A stretch of DNA of 59,246 bases from NCBI GenBank assembly GCA_003222085.1, contig QHUK01000021.1, positions 1 to 59,246 of the forward strand. Reading direction: 5' to 3'. The notes under the pieces were generated by a model that had not been told where the DNA came from, did not search any database, and was given only the letters and a program-made list of their open reading frames with translations. Both the position numbers and the translations under genes were made by a program. This document shows positions 19,883-27,644 of the stretch, in pieces (position 1 is the first letter of the stretch; each line of letters opens with the position of its first letter). Origin of the DNA: Gemmatimonadota bacterium. Its GTDB lineage: Bacteria; Gemmatimonadota; Gemmatimonadetes; Gemmatimonadales; GWC2-71-9.

Positions 19883-20893
19883 CTACCACCCACGAAACAG
19901 CGGCGCGTCCCCGAAGTCCCACAGCACGAAGGCGATCAGCCGGGGGCGCCGCGGCTCGGGCCCCACCGCCGGCAGCTCGGCGCCGAGCGAGCCCGCGACG
20001 TGTCCCAGCCGCGAGAGCTGGACCCACACCTGGGGGTAGAAGGAGAGCGTGTGCTCGCCGGCTGCCGGGACGGTCCAGCCGGCCTCGAGCATGGGCACGA
20101 AGCGGCCCAGCTCGTGGCCCACCCCGAGCCGATAGGACATCCCGCCGAACCCTCCCGCTTCTTCCCATGTGCCAACGACTTCGCCTTGCACCACGAGCGC
20201 GCGACCGGGATTGGCCCCGAACGCGACGAACGGCTCCAACTCCCACACATCCTGACGCCCCAACGGCGGCGTGGCCTCGAGGCCCAGGCTCACGAGCGCG
20301 CGCCGCTCGAGGCTGTGCCACACGTTGTACTTGAGCGCGCCGGTCACTCCGTCGAACGCTCGCGGCTGCCCATCGAGCGCCGTGCGCGCGCTGGCCTCGA
20401 GCTGGAACCGCTTGCCCAGGCGGTGCTCGTAGATGTACTCCTGGCCGCGAGCCTGATCGGTAACGACGATTTCATCCTCGGGGTAGGCTTTTTCCACGAG
20501 GAAGGCCCGCGGGAAGTTCAGCTCGCCCGGGGGCCAGCCCAGCTCACCGCACAGTGAGCGTGCGTAGCGCACCACGGCGCGGATCTGCGCCGGCGTGACC
20601 GCGTCGCCGAACGCCGGCATGTCGAGCGACAGGCCGAACGCCGCGCCGCCCCGCGAGACGATCCCTACCCAGCGGTCCTCGGTCTCGGCGGTCGAGCCCT
20701 TGCAATCCTTCAGGTCCGCCGGCGGTACTTCGAGCCGGGCCGCGGCGCTCGGCACGCCGCGGCCGTCCGCTCCGTGGCACGACTTGCACCACGCCTGGAA
20801 CAGGGCGGCGCCCGAGTCGGGGGGCGGGGGCGGGGGCGGGGGCGGGAGCGTGTAGATAGCGAAGGCCAGCGCGACCGCGGGGAAGATCGACAT
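19883..20893 (-). CDS. Cytochrome c protein with proline-rich linker and extra C-terminal domain
   Basis: 336 residues. A short signal peptide is followed by nine consecutive prolines, then a class I cytochrome c domain with haem site WCKSCHG and the distal methionine in LDMPAFGDAVTPAQIRAVV. The part after about residue 125 is a separate, beta-rich domain with many aromatic and Val/Leu-alternating strands, resembling an outer-membrane or surface beta structure; I do not recognise a family. A haem domain joined to such a module suggests electron transfer at the outer membrane or periplasm. It lies four bases after the amidohydrolase stop, so the two are probably co-transcribed. Confidence 0.8.
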   Translation of the reverse strand: MSIFPAVALAFAIYTLPPPPPPPPPDSGAALFQAWCKSCHGADGRGVPSAAARLEVPPADLKDCKGSTAETEDRWVGIVSRGGAAFGLSLDMPAFGDAVTPAQIRAVVRYARSLCGELGWPPGELNFPRAFLVEKAYPEDEIVVTDQARGQEYIYEHRLGKRFQLEASARTALDGQPRAFDGVTGALKYNVWHSLERRALVSLGLEATPPLGRQDVWELEPFVAFGANPGRALVVQGEVVGTWEEAGGFGGMSYRLGVGHELGRFVPMLEAGWTVPAAGEHTLSFYPQVWVQLSRLGHVAGSLGAELPAVGPEPRRPRLIAFVLWDFGDAPLFRGW

Positions 20894-20897
20894 AGGT

Positions 20898-22262
20898 TCA
20901 CGCCAGCTGGGCGGCGTCGTGCAGCTCGGCCGCCGCGCGATCGGCCTCCCGCACGATCTCCTCGATCGGCGCGGTGAGGAGCTCGTGGCCGAGCACCACC
21001 GGTCGTCCGTCCACGAACACATCGCGCACGTCGCTCGCGCACGCCGCGTACACCACCAGCGACACCGGATCGCCGCCGGCGGGGTGGAGGTGCGGCTCGC
21101 GCAGATCGAGGACCACGAGGTCGGCGCGTTTGCCGGGGGCGATCGAGCCGATCTCGGTTTCGAGCCCCAGCGCGCGGGCGCCCCCGAGCGTGGCCAGCTC
21201 GAGCACTCGCCCGGCAGGCAACGCATCCGCGCCCAGCCGCGGCTTCTGGATCAGCGCGGCGAGGCGCATCTCGGCGAACGCATCCAGCCGGTTGTTGCAG
21301 GGCGCGCCGTCGGCTCCGAGCGCGACGCGGCAGCCGGCGGCGAGGAGCTCCGGCACCTTGGCCACGCCGCTCGCCAGCTTCAGGTTCGACGACGGGCAGT
21401 GCACGACCGTCGTCCCCTGGCGCGCCAGCCGCGCCGTCTCGTGCACGTCCACCCACACGCAGTGGGCGAGTGCCGCGCGCGGGCCCGCGATCCCGACCGA
21501 ATCCAGGTAGGCGATCTCCTCGAGCCCCGTGGTGCGCAGCACCGTCTCTCGCTCCACGATCGTCTCCGCCGCATGAGTGTGCAGCTGGGCGTCGAACCGC
21601 TCGGCCAGCTCGCTCGCGGCCCGGAGCAGCGGCCCCGAGCAGCTGGGGACGAAGCGCGGGGCGAAGCACACTCGCAGCCGGCTGCCGGCGCCGTTATGCC
21701 AGCGCTTGGCCAGCGCCTCCGCCTCCGCGAGTGCGTTGTCGGTCGACTCCGCGAGCTCGAGCGGCGCTCCTTCGGGGTGCGCGTCCATGAGGCACTTCCC
21801 CACCGTCGCCCGGATGCCGATCCCCTCGAGCGCCTGGAACGCCGCGCCGGTGTGGCGCACCGTCTCCATGTCGAGGATGGCCGTGGTGCCGCCGAGCAGG
21901 AGCTCCGCGGCGCCGAGCAGGGCGGACCAGTAGACGGTCTCTTCGGTGTGGGCGGCTTCGAGCGGCCAGATGCGACGCACCAGCCAGTCCTCGAGCCGCA
22001 GGTCGTCGGCCAGGCCGCGGAACAGCGTCTGGCAGAGATGCACGTGGGCCTGGATCAGGCCGGGCATGATCAGACAGCCGCTGCAGTCGCGTATCGACAC
22101 GCGCGTGGCCTCTCTGTCCGCCCGTCCGTCCGTCCGCCCGACCGCCTGAATCCTTCCCTCGCGCACGGTAACGTCCGCCCGCTCCACGCGCCACTTGCCG
22201 TCGTGCAACAGCACATCGCCGCCGGCGAGAAGGAGGTCAGGGGTGTCCGGGAGGGGCGGCAC
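20898..22262 (-). CDS. Amidohydrolase of the TRZ/ATZ / SAH-deaminase type
   Basis: A 454-residue metal-dependent hydrolase of the cytosine/guanine deaminase-like group. The HxH motif is PGLIQAHVHLCQTLFRGLAD; further ligands are in LHTHAAET, the VVHCPSSNLKLASGVAKVPE block, and the catalytic Asp in VALGADGAPCNN. This set fits deaminases acting on 8-oxoguanine, S-adenosylhomocysteine/5-methylthioadenosine or chlorinated triazines; the true substrate cannot be chosen from sequence alone. The GRTDGRADRE stretch near residue 45 is coded by a short GTCC-rich tandem repeat. It is upstream of, and almost touching, the cytochrome c gene. Confidence 0.9.
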   Translation of the reverse strand: MPPLPDTPDLLLAGGDVLLHDGKWRVERADVTVREGRIQAVGRTDGRADREATRVSIRDCSGCLIMPGLIQAHVHLCQTLFRGLADDLRLEDWLVRRIWPLEAAHTEETVYWSALLGAAELLLGGTTAILDMETVRHTGAAFQALEGIGIRATVGKCLMDAHPEGAPLELAESTDNALAEAEALAKRWHNGAGSRLRVCFAPRFVPSCSGPLLRAASELAERFDAQLHTHAAETIVERETVLRTTGLEEIAYLDSVGIAGPRAALAHCVWVDVHETARLARQGTTVVHCPSSNLKLASGVAKVPELLAAGCRVALGADGAPCNNRLDAFAEMRLAALIQKPRLGADALPAGRVLELATLGGARALGLETEIGSIAPGKRADLVVLDLREPHLHPAGGDPVSLVVYAACASDVRDVFVDGRPVVLGHELLTAPIEEIVREADRAAAELHDAAQLA

Positions 22263-22267
22263 GGCCT

Positions 22268-22786
22268 TCAGGTCGCGACGCGCGGCTGAGCGCTGGTGGT
22301 GTCGTCCGGCAGGTCGAAGTAGACTCGAAGCTCTTCCAGGAGGTCGTCGTCCGCGTACACGCCGGTGAGGATCCGCTCCGGCCCGCCCGGATCGACCAAC
22401 AGGTACCCGTAGGGATAATCCAGGCCCGACAGGAGGATCGCGCGACGCGTGTGGTTGGGCAGCGCGACGTACACGGTGTCGGCGTTGGTGGCGAGCAGCC
22501 TGATCCCGCCCGCTTCGAGGGTGGGCGCGATCTGTTCCGTGTAATACTTCAGGTCGTCAAAGGTGTCGGCGCGGTCGTCCGCGGCCAGGGTGTCGGCCGC
22601 GCGCAGCCAAAACAGCACCACGCTCGGCTCCGTGACCACGCGCGGGATGAGCAGCGTGCCGTCCGTCGAGTCGCGTGGCACGAGCTGCGCGAGATCCACG
22701 GAGTCGCTCTGCAGGACCGTTGTTTCTTGCGGCCGCGCCCGGCACCCGGCCACGCAGAGAAGCGCTACGAGCGCGCCGATTCGCAT
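22268..22786 (-). CDS. Putative lipoprotein of unknown function
   Basis: A 172-residue protein with a lipoprotein signal peptide (LLCVAGC lipobox near residue 15). The body contains VVLFWLRAADTLAADDRADT and YPYGYLLVDPGGPERILTGV, which loosely resembles a thioredoxin-like fold without a CXXC pair. No family is recognised with confidence. It ends six bases before the amidohydrolase start, so it is likely the first gene of a three-gene minus-strand unit. Immediately upstream lies the edge of the cassette array. Confidence 0.65.
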   Translation of the reverse strand: MRIGALVALLCVAGCRARPQETTVLQSDSVDLAQLVPRDSTDGTLLIPRVVTEPSVVLFWLRAADTLAADDRADTFDDLKYYTEQIAPTLEAGGIRLLATNADTVYVALPNHTRRAILLSGLDYPYGYLLVDPGGPERILTGVYADDDLLEELRVYFDLPDDTTSAQPRVAT

Positions 22787-22874
22787 GCCGGGAAATATAT
22801 TCCGGGCTCTCGGGCCTTGCTCCGCGGCGTGCCGGAGGCCCTTAAGCCGGCCCGATCCAAGCGCGAGCCGCGGC

Positions 22875-22935
22875 GTTATGTTGCGGGGCAGACCAGAATA
22901 ATGAATCCGATCACTGCGGATACTATGAGTTAGAC
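22875..22935 (+). other. Proximal boundary of the cassette array (candidate attI-like region)
   Basis: GTTAGAC at 22929-22935 fits the R' consensus GTTRRRY and marks the recombination point in front of the first cassette, whose own R'' (GTCTAAC, 23630) is its exact complement. No paired R''/L'' arm lies upstream, so this junction is not an attC; an insertion into attI or a secondary site is expected here. GTTATGTTGCGGGGCAG at 22875 loosely recalls the integrase-binding repeats of class 1 attI, which is weak evidence. Confidence 0.45.
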
Positions 22936-22951
22936 AGCGGCAGGGACTCCA

Positions 22952-23608
22952 ATGATCGAACGCCTTCCCCGATCTTCGCTTCTAGCGATGAGCCTAGCCT
23001 CCATCGTAAGCGTGTCCACCGCTCAGGTCACGCACCGTGAGCACAATCTTGGATGGGCCAACGGGGCCGTCACAAACACGGCCCTGGATGGCCGCCTCAG
23101 CCAGGCCGCCATGCAGTATCGGAGCTACGCCCCCGTGCCGCGCATCGCCTTCTACGACATTGCCTTTCCAAAGGACTGCGCTGAGTTCACAAGCATGAGC
23201 GGCCACGCGGTGCTGGTGGTGACTGCGGTGGTTCAGGACAGCACCGAACTGCCACCGGCGAGGATCTATCTCGGGTCCGGACCTGCGGGCACCGACTTGC
23301 TGCGAATAGCCAGCGTTCAGTCCCGTGTCGCGTCGGCCGACGTGAGAGCCACATTTGGTCAATTTCGGGTCGATGCCCTTTATCTCCTCCCGTCCCGACC
23401 CAATGTCGGAGCGCGTGACGTCCTCATGGACTTTGCCGCTCATCGCCAAGGGTTCCGTCTTGCTCAACTCTCTGGCCAGGTGCCCAAACCACTAGCGGCG
23501 TGCCCTGAGGCGGACACACGGTCTCAGCATCCTTCGGATTCAGTCCTGTGGGCACTCGTACGGAGGGAGTATCCCGACTTGTCCCGGGCCCTTGAGTCCG
23601 CACATTAG
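22952..23608 (+). CDS. Cassette 1: exported protein of unknown function
   Basis: A 218-residue protein with a signal peptide (LLAMSLASIVSVSTAQ, cleavage probably after the Ala near residue 24). The mature part has FYDIAFPKDCAEFTSMSGHA and AVLVVTAVVQDSTELPPARI and two cysteines that could pair; no family is recognised. The ATG lies 16 bases after the R' boundary with GGCAGGGA as a possible ribosome-binding site. As the first gene of the array it would be the best placed for expression from any promoter at the integration site. Its base composition is visibly less GC-rich than the flanking minus-strand genes. Confidence 0.7.
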   Translation: MIERLPRSSLLAMSLASIVSVSTAQVTHREHNLGWANGAVTNTALDGRLSQAAMQYRSYAPVPRIAFYDIAFPKDCAEFTSMSGHAVLVVTAVVQDSTELPPARIYLGSGPAGTDLLRIASVQSRVASADVRATFGQFRVDALYLLPSRPNVGARDVLMDFAAHRQGFRLAQLSGQVPKPLAACPEADTRSQHPSDSVLWALVRREYPDLSRALESAH

Positions 23609-23629
23609 AGATTCATCGGTGACGCCGCT

Positions 23630-23766
23630 GTCTAACAAGCGCTTGAAGCTGGCGGGGCCGGCTTTCAGAGGAAGCGTACGTTTGCGCACCAGCGTGCAGA
23701 TACCGCAGTACGGGGCGCTTGCGCCCGCCGGCGCCCGCCCCGCAGCTTAAGCGCGATCCGTTAGGC
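23630..23766 (+). repeat. attC1 recombination site (137 bp)
   Basis: R'' GTCTAAC 23630-23636; R' GTTAGGC 23760-23766. L'' GCGCTTGAAGCTG and L' CAGCTTAAGCGC pair with one extrahelical G. R'' does not match the adjacent R' but does match TTAGAC at the start of the same cassette, as expected after site-specific insertion. The central part is long (about 85 bp). Confidence 0.93.
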
Positions 23767-23794
23767 GGCCTGCTCCGCTAGCCCGAATGAGCGC

Positions 23795-24202
23795 TTGAGC
23801 CTTCAGGAGACTTGTCCCTTGGCCGGACCGAGCGATACTGTCGACCAGCTCACCCAGGCGATCAACCGAGGCGATCTCGAGGCTGCGCTTGCGCTCTACG
23901 AACCGAACGCAGTGCTGGTGGTTCAACCCGGCCACCTAGCTCGTGGGACTACCCAGCTGCGCGAGGCGCTTGCCAGGTTTATCGCCCTCGAGCCCACGCT
24001 CCTGTCTGAGGTGCAGGAGGTGATTGCGGCAGGCGACCTTGCACTCTACGCGGGCCGCTGGACCCTGCGGGGCATGGATCCGAACGGTCACCCCGTGGTT
24101 ATGGGCGGCGAGTCCTCTGACATCCTCCGCCAGCAGCGCGACGGGCGCTGGCTCATCGCGCTCGATAATCCATGGGGCGCCAAGATTCTGCCCTCGCGCT
24201 AA
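23795..24202 (+). CDS. Cassette 2: NTF2/SnoaL-like protein (DUF4440 type)
   Basis: About 127-135 residues with the NTF2-like cone fold. DTVDQLTQAINRGDLEAALA and LYEPNAVLVVQPG form the usual first helix and strand, and GRWLIALDNPWG the last strands, as in YybH/SnoaL-like polyketide-cyclase and ketosteroid-isomerase relatives. Such proteins bind small hydrophobic ligands; the reaction is unknown. The start is doubtful: TTG 23795 is the longest, but TTG 23819 has an AGGAG ribosome-binding site about ten bases upstream and is more plausible. No signal peptide is seen, so the product is cytoplasmic. Confidence 0.75.
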   Translation: MSLQETCPLAGPSDTVDQLTQAINRGDLEAALALYEPNAVLVVQPGHLARGTTQLREALARFIALEPTLLSEVQEVIAAGDLALYAGRWTLRGMDPNGHPVVMGGESSDILRQQRDGRWLIALDNPWGAKILPSR

Positions 24203-24209
24203 GCAGGCC

Positions 24210-24271
24210 GCCTAACATGCGCTTGAAGCTGGCGGACTCACCGCCCGCAGCTTAAGCGGGATCCGTTAGCC
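24210..24271 (+). repeat. attC2 recombination site (62 bp, short form)
   Basis: R'' GCCTAAC 24210-24216; R' GTTAGCC 24265-24271. GCGCTTGAAGCTG pairs with CAGCTTAAGCGG around an extrahelical G, and GCGG/CCGC close a tiny terminal loop. It is less than half as long as the other sites. Confidence 0.92.
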
Positions 24272-24389
24272 GGCACCGCTCCAACTGCTCTCTTGACGAC
24301 TTGAGGCGTCAGTGTTCTGCTTCTTGAGCAGATGCCGACCCAGTAGGCCCTGCGTCAATGGATGCAAGCCACGCGAGGAGCCCCGGCCT

Positions 24390-24938
24390 ATGCCTACCCC
24401 GGTCGATCGGCGTGCAGTGGACCTAGCCGCTTTCCCAAACCTTGTCGTCATTTATCTAGGGATGCGAGTACGCACCTTCGCGGGCATCAAGACCTTGCTT
24501 GGCCTTGGCCCCCAGATCGACAAGGCCGGTGCTGCGCGGCCTGAGGGCCTGCTCCATTGCGAAAACAACATCATTTTCCGCCTCTTCCCGTTGCATATCG
24601 GCATGCGTTGGTACTGGAAGGACTTCGAATCCATGGAGCGGTGGACGCGCTCAGAGCCGCACCGCACCTGGTGGCAAAACTTCATCCGTGATTCCGGCGG
24701 CACGGGGTTCTGGCACGAGGCGTATTTCATGCGCGGGGGAATGGAAGGCGTCTACGTCGACGTGAACCGCCCACCCCTCGGGTTCCAGGCGTTCGCACGT
24801 GATGTCCCGATGCGTGGGCCCATGTTCTCCGCCCGACAGCGACTGCAAGTGTCCGGAGACACGCCAGCGCAACCGCCGGGCATGGCAGAGTCCGATCTAT
24901 ACCAATCTGGGGCGTCTGGGCGCGAGGGCGCCGCCTAA
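24390..24938 (+). CDS. Cassette 3: DUF4188 (monooxygenase-like) protein
   Basis: A 182-residue cytoplasmic protein of the DUF4188 family, whose members have a dimeric alpha/beta-barrel (antibiotic-biosynthesis-monooxygenase-like) fold and have been annotated as monooxygenases or phenylacetaldoxime dehydratase relatives. Hallmarks are RVRTFAGIKTLLGLGPQI, HIGMRWYWKDFESMERW, SGGTGFWHEAYFMRGG and RGPMFSARQRL. ATG 24390 is supported by GAGGAG about ten bases upstream; a longer reading from 24312 has no such site. The TAA stop is the TAA inside R'' of attC3. Confidence 0.85.
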   Translation: MPTPVDRRAVDLAAFPNLVVIYLGMRVRTFAGIKTLLGLGPQIDKAGAARPEGLLHCENNIIFRLFPLHIGMRWYWKDFESMERWTRSEPHRTWWQNFIRDSGGTGFWHEAYFMRGGMEGVYVDVNRPPLGFQAFARDVPMRGPMFSARQRLQVSGDTPAQPPGMAESDLYQSGASGREGAA

Positions 24939-25075
24939 CCTGCGCTTGAAGCTGGCGGGCCTATCGCTTTCATAAAGGAATCGGAGTGGTTGTACCCTGA
25001 CGGGCACAGGACTTCGTCCACTGCCCGTTGCGCCGGCGGGCTTGCCGCCTGCAGCTTAAGCGCGATCCGTTAGGC
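24933..25075 (+). repeat. attC3 recombination site (143 bp)
   Basis: R'' GCCTAAC 24933-24939; R' GTTAGGC 25069-25075. The paired L boxes are TGCGCTTGAAGCTG and CAGCTTAAGCGC with one extrahelical G. The central part shares GGAATCGGAGTGGTTGT- and TCGTCCACT-like blocks with attC4 and attC5. R'' provides the stop codon of the preceding gene. Confidence 0.93.
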
Positions 25076-25077
25076 CG

Positions 25078-25287
25078 ATGCCCACGATCATCATCAACGC
25101 GACGATTACCTGCCCAAGCTGTGGGTACCAGAAGGAGGAGGCGATGCCGGAGAATGCATGCGTCCACTTTTGGGAATGCCCACAGTGTCACGCCGTGGTC
25201 ACACCACGACCGGGTAAGTGTTGCGTTTTCTGCTCCCACAGCTCGTCGGAATGTCCGCCGCGGCAACGGGAAGCGGGCACTGCCTAA
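25078..25287 (+). CDS. Cassette 4: small zinc-ribbon protein, GDCCVxC type
   Basis: A 69-residue cysteine-rich protein: one CPSCGY pair, a second CPQC pair, and the block PGKCCVFCSH near the C-terminus. This order matches the GDCCVxC (seleno)protein family, often seen in metal-resistance and mobile regions, except that Asp of GDCC is Lys here. The paired CXXC motifs should bind zinc; the CCVFC cluster may be redox- or metal-active. The ATG lies only two bases after R', so there is almost no 5' leader and no ribosome-binding site of its own. The stop TAA is inside R'' of attC4. Confidence 0.8.
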   Translation: MPTIIINATITCPSCGYQKEEAMPENACVHFWECPQCHAVVTPRPGKCCVFCSHSSSECPPRQREAGTA

Positions 25288-25422
25288 CAAGCGCTTGAAG
25301 GTGCCGGGTGGTGATCGCCGTAAGGGAAACGGAGTGTTGTGCCCCCGGCGGAGTACGGACCTCGTCCACTACTCTTGCGCCGGCAGGCGGGTCGCCCGCA
25401 GCTTAAGCGCGATCCGTTAGGC
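25282..25422 (+). repeat. attC4 recombination site (141 bp)
   Basis: R'' GCCTAAC 25282-25288; R' GTTAGGC 25416-25422. L'' is GCGCTTGAAGGTG, one base off the pairing seen in the other sites; L' is CAGCTTAAGCGC. The central part is related to attC3 and attC5. Confidence 0.9.
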
Positions 25423-25448
25423 CTCAGCGGTCCTAAGCCCGAGCCGGT

Positions 25449-25853
25449 ATGCACCCTGGCCGTTGGTTCAACGAGACTGCCTTCGACAGCCTTGACTACC
25501 TCGTCCCAGCCCTGCTGCTCTTCGTGCTGGCTGCCGCGAAGTGGGCGTGGCGTTATTGGCACCGAGAGTCGTTACGCGCGCGGCGCATTGTGCTCAGCCT
25601 CCTCACAATAGGCGCCGGCTGCCTTCTCTTGTGGGTCGTGCTCGGCAGGCGTCCTTGGTGGCTGCTGCTCGTTGGGCTGGCCTTCGGGCCAGTCGCGGTC
25701 TTGCTTCGAATGCAGTTCAGCTGGATGAATTACCAAGGGCCGCCCGAAACGTTGCAGCCCCTGCCGCGGGCCTTAGAGGACCTGGACGTCGCGCTCATGG
25801 GGGATGACGCGCCTCCAAAGGTCCCACCTCACAAGAGCGACGCTGAAGCCTAA
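25449..25853 (+). CDS. Cassette 5: small integral membrane protein
   Basis: A 134-residue protein with three hydrophobic segments (about residues 17-35, 46-64 and 70-85) separated by short Arg-rich turns, followed by an acidic hydrophilic tail of about 40 residues (ALEDLDVALMGDD). The positive-inside rule predicts that the loop between segments one and two is cytoplasmic. No family is recognised. Small membrane proteins are common in cassette arrays. The stop TAA again belongs to R'' of the following attC. Confidence 0.65.
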   Translation: MHPGRWFNETAFDSLDYLVPALLLFVLAAAKWAWRYWHRESLRARRIVLSLLTIGAGCLLLWVVLGRRPWWLLLVGLAFGPVAVLLRMQFSWMNYQGPPETLQPLPRALEDLDVALMGDDAPPKVPPHKSDAEA

Positions 25854-25972
25854 CAAGCGCTTGAAGCTGGCGGGCGGTGATCGCTTTAAGGGAAGCGGAG
25901 TGTTGTGCGCTGGCGCGCGCGAACTATCGTTCAACTACACGGCGCCCGCAGCTTAAGCGCGATCCGTTAGAC
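25848..25972 (+). repeat. attC5 recombination site (125 bp)
   Basis: R'' GCCTAAC 25848-25854; R' GTTAGAC 25966-25972. The L boxes are GCGCTTGAAGCTG and CAGCTTAAGCGC with an extrahelical G. The central part contains GGTGATCGCTTTAAGGGAAG, closely related to attC4. Confidence 0.93.
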
Positions 25973-26157
25973 GGCAGAGCGATTACACCCGCTCTCCCAG
26001 GAGTGCGCGTGACCAAGCCGACCCTTGGGGCAGCACCCGGCAAGACCAGCCGGAGACTCGAACGTCCGGTGGTGGGGTGGGCTCGGGTTTGAGCTCCACC
26101 GGCTGCACTGACGCGGCAACTCTTACCTGCCCGCCCAGCGTCCGCGTTAGAGACCCG

Positions 26158-27621
26158 ATGGCACGTCTGCCCTTTCCCCCAGCCATAATTTCCGCGCTCG
26201 TAACCGTCACGGTCGCCCTCGGCTGCGGCGACGGAGAGGGCCCCACCCAAGCACATCCCGCAACGCGGCTCGCGTTCACCGTGCAACCCACGCGAACGGA
26301 AGGGGCGCAGCCGATCACCCCCGCCATCGAGGTCACGATCCTTGACGCGTTTGGAGATATCGTGCCGACCGCCACGAACGCGGTGACGATGGCCCTGGGG
26401 GCGAATCCCAACGCCGCGGCGTTGTTCGGGACGATCAGTGTGAACGCCGCAGGTGGCATCGCAACGTTCGCAGATCTCCGCGTGGACCGGCCGGGCACCG
26501 GGTATACACTCGTTGCCTCCATGAGCGGCGCTGCTGAGGCGACGAGCGCGCAGTTTGCGGTCGGGCTCACGTTCTCACAGCTGAGCGTTGGATACTTGCA
26601 GACCTGCGGCGTGACGACCAGCGGAGCCGCCTATTGTTGGGGCAGAAACAGCAACGGCCAGTTGGGCGACGGGACCACGACCGATCATACAAGCCCAGTG
26701 CTCGTCCTTGGTGGGCTCCACGTCGCCTGGGTAAGCACGGGATGGTCACACACCTGTGCAGTGACGATGAGTGGGGCCGCCTACTGTTGGGGTTTCAACG
26801 GCAACGGCGAGCTCGGCGACGGGACGACGACCGACCACATGAGCCCGGAGCCCGTTCCCGGCGGACTGAGCTTCGCCCAGGTCAGCGCAGGAGCCGAGCA
26901 CACCTGCGGTGTGATAACCAGTGGGGCCGCTTACTGTTGGGGGTTGAACGTTCGCGGCGAGCTAGGCGATGGCAGTTTGAATAGCCAGTCGCGCCCTGTA
27001 CCCGTCCTCGGTACGCTCACCTTCGACCAAGTCGGCACTGGATTCAACAGCACCTGCGGCGTGACGCCCGAAAGGGCCGCCGGCTGCTGGGGCAGCAACG
27101 AGTTCGGTCAGCTGGGCGACGGGACCACGACCGACCACACGAGCCCGGTGCTCGTCCTCGGGGGCCTCGGTTTCGTCCAAGTCGCCGCTGGGTTCGAGGA
27201 CACTTGCGGGGTGATCACAGGCGGTGCCGCATATTGCTGGGGCGAGAACGACCACTTCAAGCTGGGCGACGGGACAATGACCGACCGGATGAGCCCGGAG
27301 CCTGTGCTCGGCGGACTCAGCTTCGCCCAGGTCAGCACAGGAATTGAACACACCTGCGGTGTGACAACCAGCGGGGCCGCCTATTGCTGGGGCGACAACT
27401 CCTATGGGGAGTTAGGGGATCCCAACTCCTTCTTTGACGCCCGCTCGAGCCCTACGGCTGTTCACGGTGGGCTCACCTTCGCCGAGGTAAGCGCGGGAGC
27501 GTGGTCCACCTGCGGGGTGACAACCGACGGGTCGGCCTTCTGCTGGGGCAGGAACGAGTTCGGCCAGCTGGGCGACGGGACCAAGGAGATGCGCCTAGTG
27601 CCTGTGCGTGTTCTGCAGTGA
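26158..27621 (+). CDS. Cassette 6: lipoprotein with Ig-like domain and seven RCC1 repeats
   Basis: A 487-residue secreted protein. A signal peptide ends at a lipobox-like VALGC, suggesting a lipoprotein. An Ig-like beta domain follows (about residues 45-135, LAFTVQPTRTEGAQPITPAI). The rest is seven RCC1/alpha-tubulin-suppressor repeats of about 50 residues, each with a CWG core and GQLGDGTTTDHTSP-like turns, giving a complete seven-bladed propeller. Each blade pairs a TCGV cysteine with a CWG cysteine, plausible disulfides outside the cytoplasm. RCC1 propellers bind proteins; the partner is unknown. ATG 26158 is chosen because it places the signal peptide at the N-terminus. About 190 bases of leader separate it from R'. 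Confidence 0.88.
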   Translation: MARLPFPPAIISALVTVTVALGCGDGEGPTQAHPATRLAFTVQPTRTEGAQPITPAIEVTILDAFGDIVPTATNAVTMALGANPNAAALFGTISVNAAGGIATFADLRVDRPGTGYTLVASMSGAAEATSAQFAVGLTFSQLSVGYLQTCGVTTSGAAYCWGRNSNGQLGDGTTTDHTSPVLVLGGLHVAWVSTGWSHTCAVTMSGAAYCWGFNGNGELGDGTTTDHMSPEPVPGGLSFAQVSAGAEHTCGVITSGAAYCWGLNVRGELGDGSLNSQSRPVPVLGTLTFDQVGTGFNSTCGVTPERAAGCWGSNEFGQLGDGTTTDHTSPVLVLGGLGFVQVAAGFEDTCGVITGGAAYCWGENDHFKLGDGTMTDRMSPEPVLGGLSFAQVSTGIEHTCGVTTSGAAYCWGDNSYGELGDPNSFFDARSSPTAVHGGLTFAEVSAGAWSTCGVTTDGSAFCWGRNEFGQLGDGTKEMRLVPVRVLQ

Positions 27622-27644
27622 GCACGGCTACGTAGAAGGCTACC

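Noticed and set aside
22116..22146. GTCC-rich short tandem repeat in the amidohydrolase gene
   Set aside because: It is imperfect, in frame (Gly-Arg-Thr-Asp-Gly-Arg) and lies in a variable loop; likely GC-driven.
26146..26152. GTTAGAG in the leader of the RCC1 gene as an extra cassette junction
   Set aside because: It fails the R' consensus at the last base (needs C or T), and there is no R''/L'' arm within the preceding 170 bases to form an attC.
26580..27620. Regular 150-bp DNA repeats as a CRISPR or satellite array
   Set aside because: They translate into seven RCC1 protein repeats in one frame with codon-level divergence; no short identical repeats with unique spacers are present.
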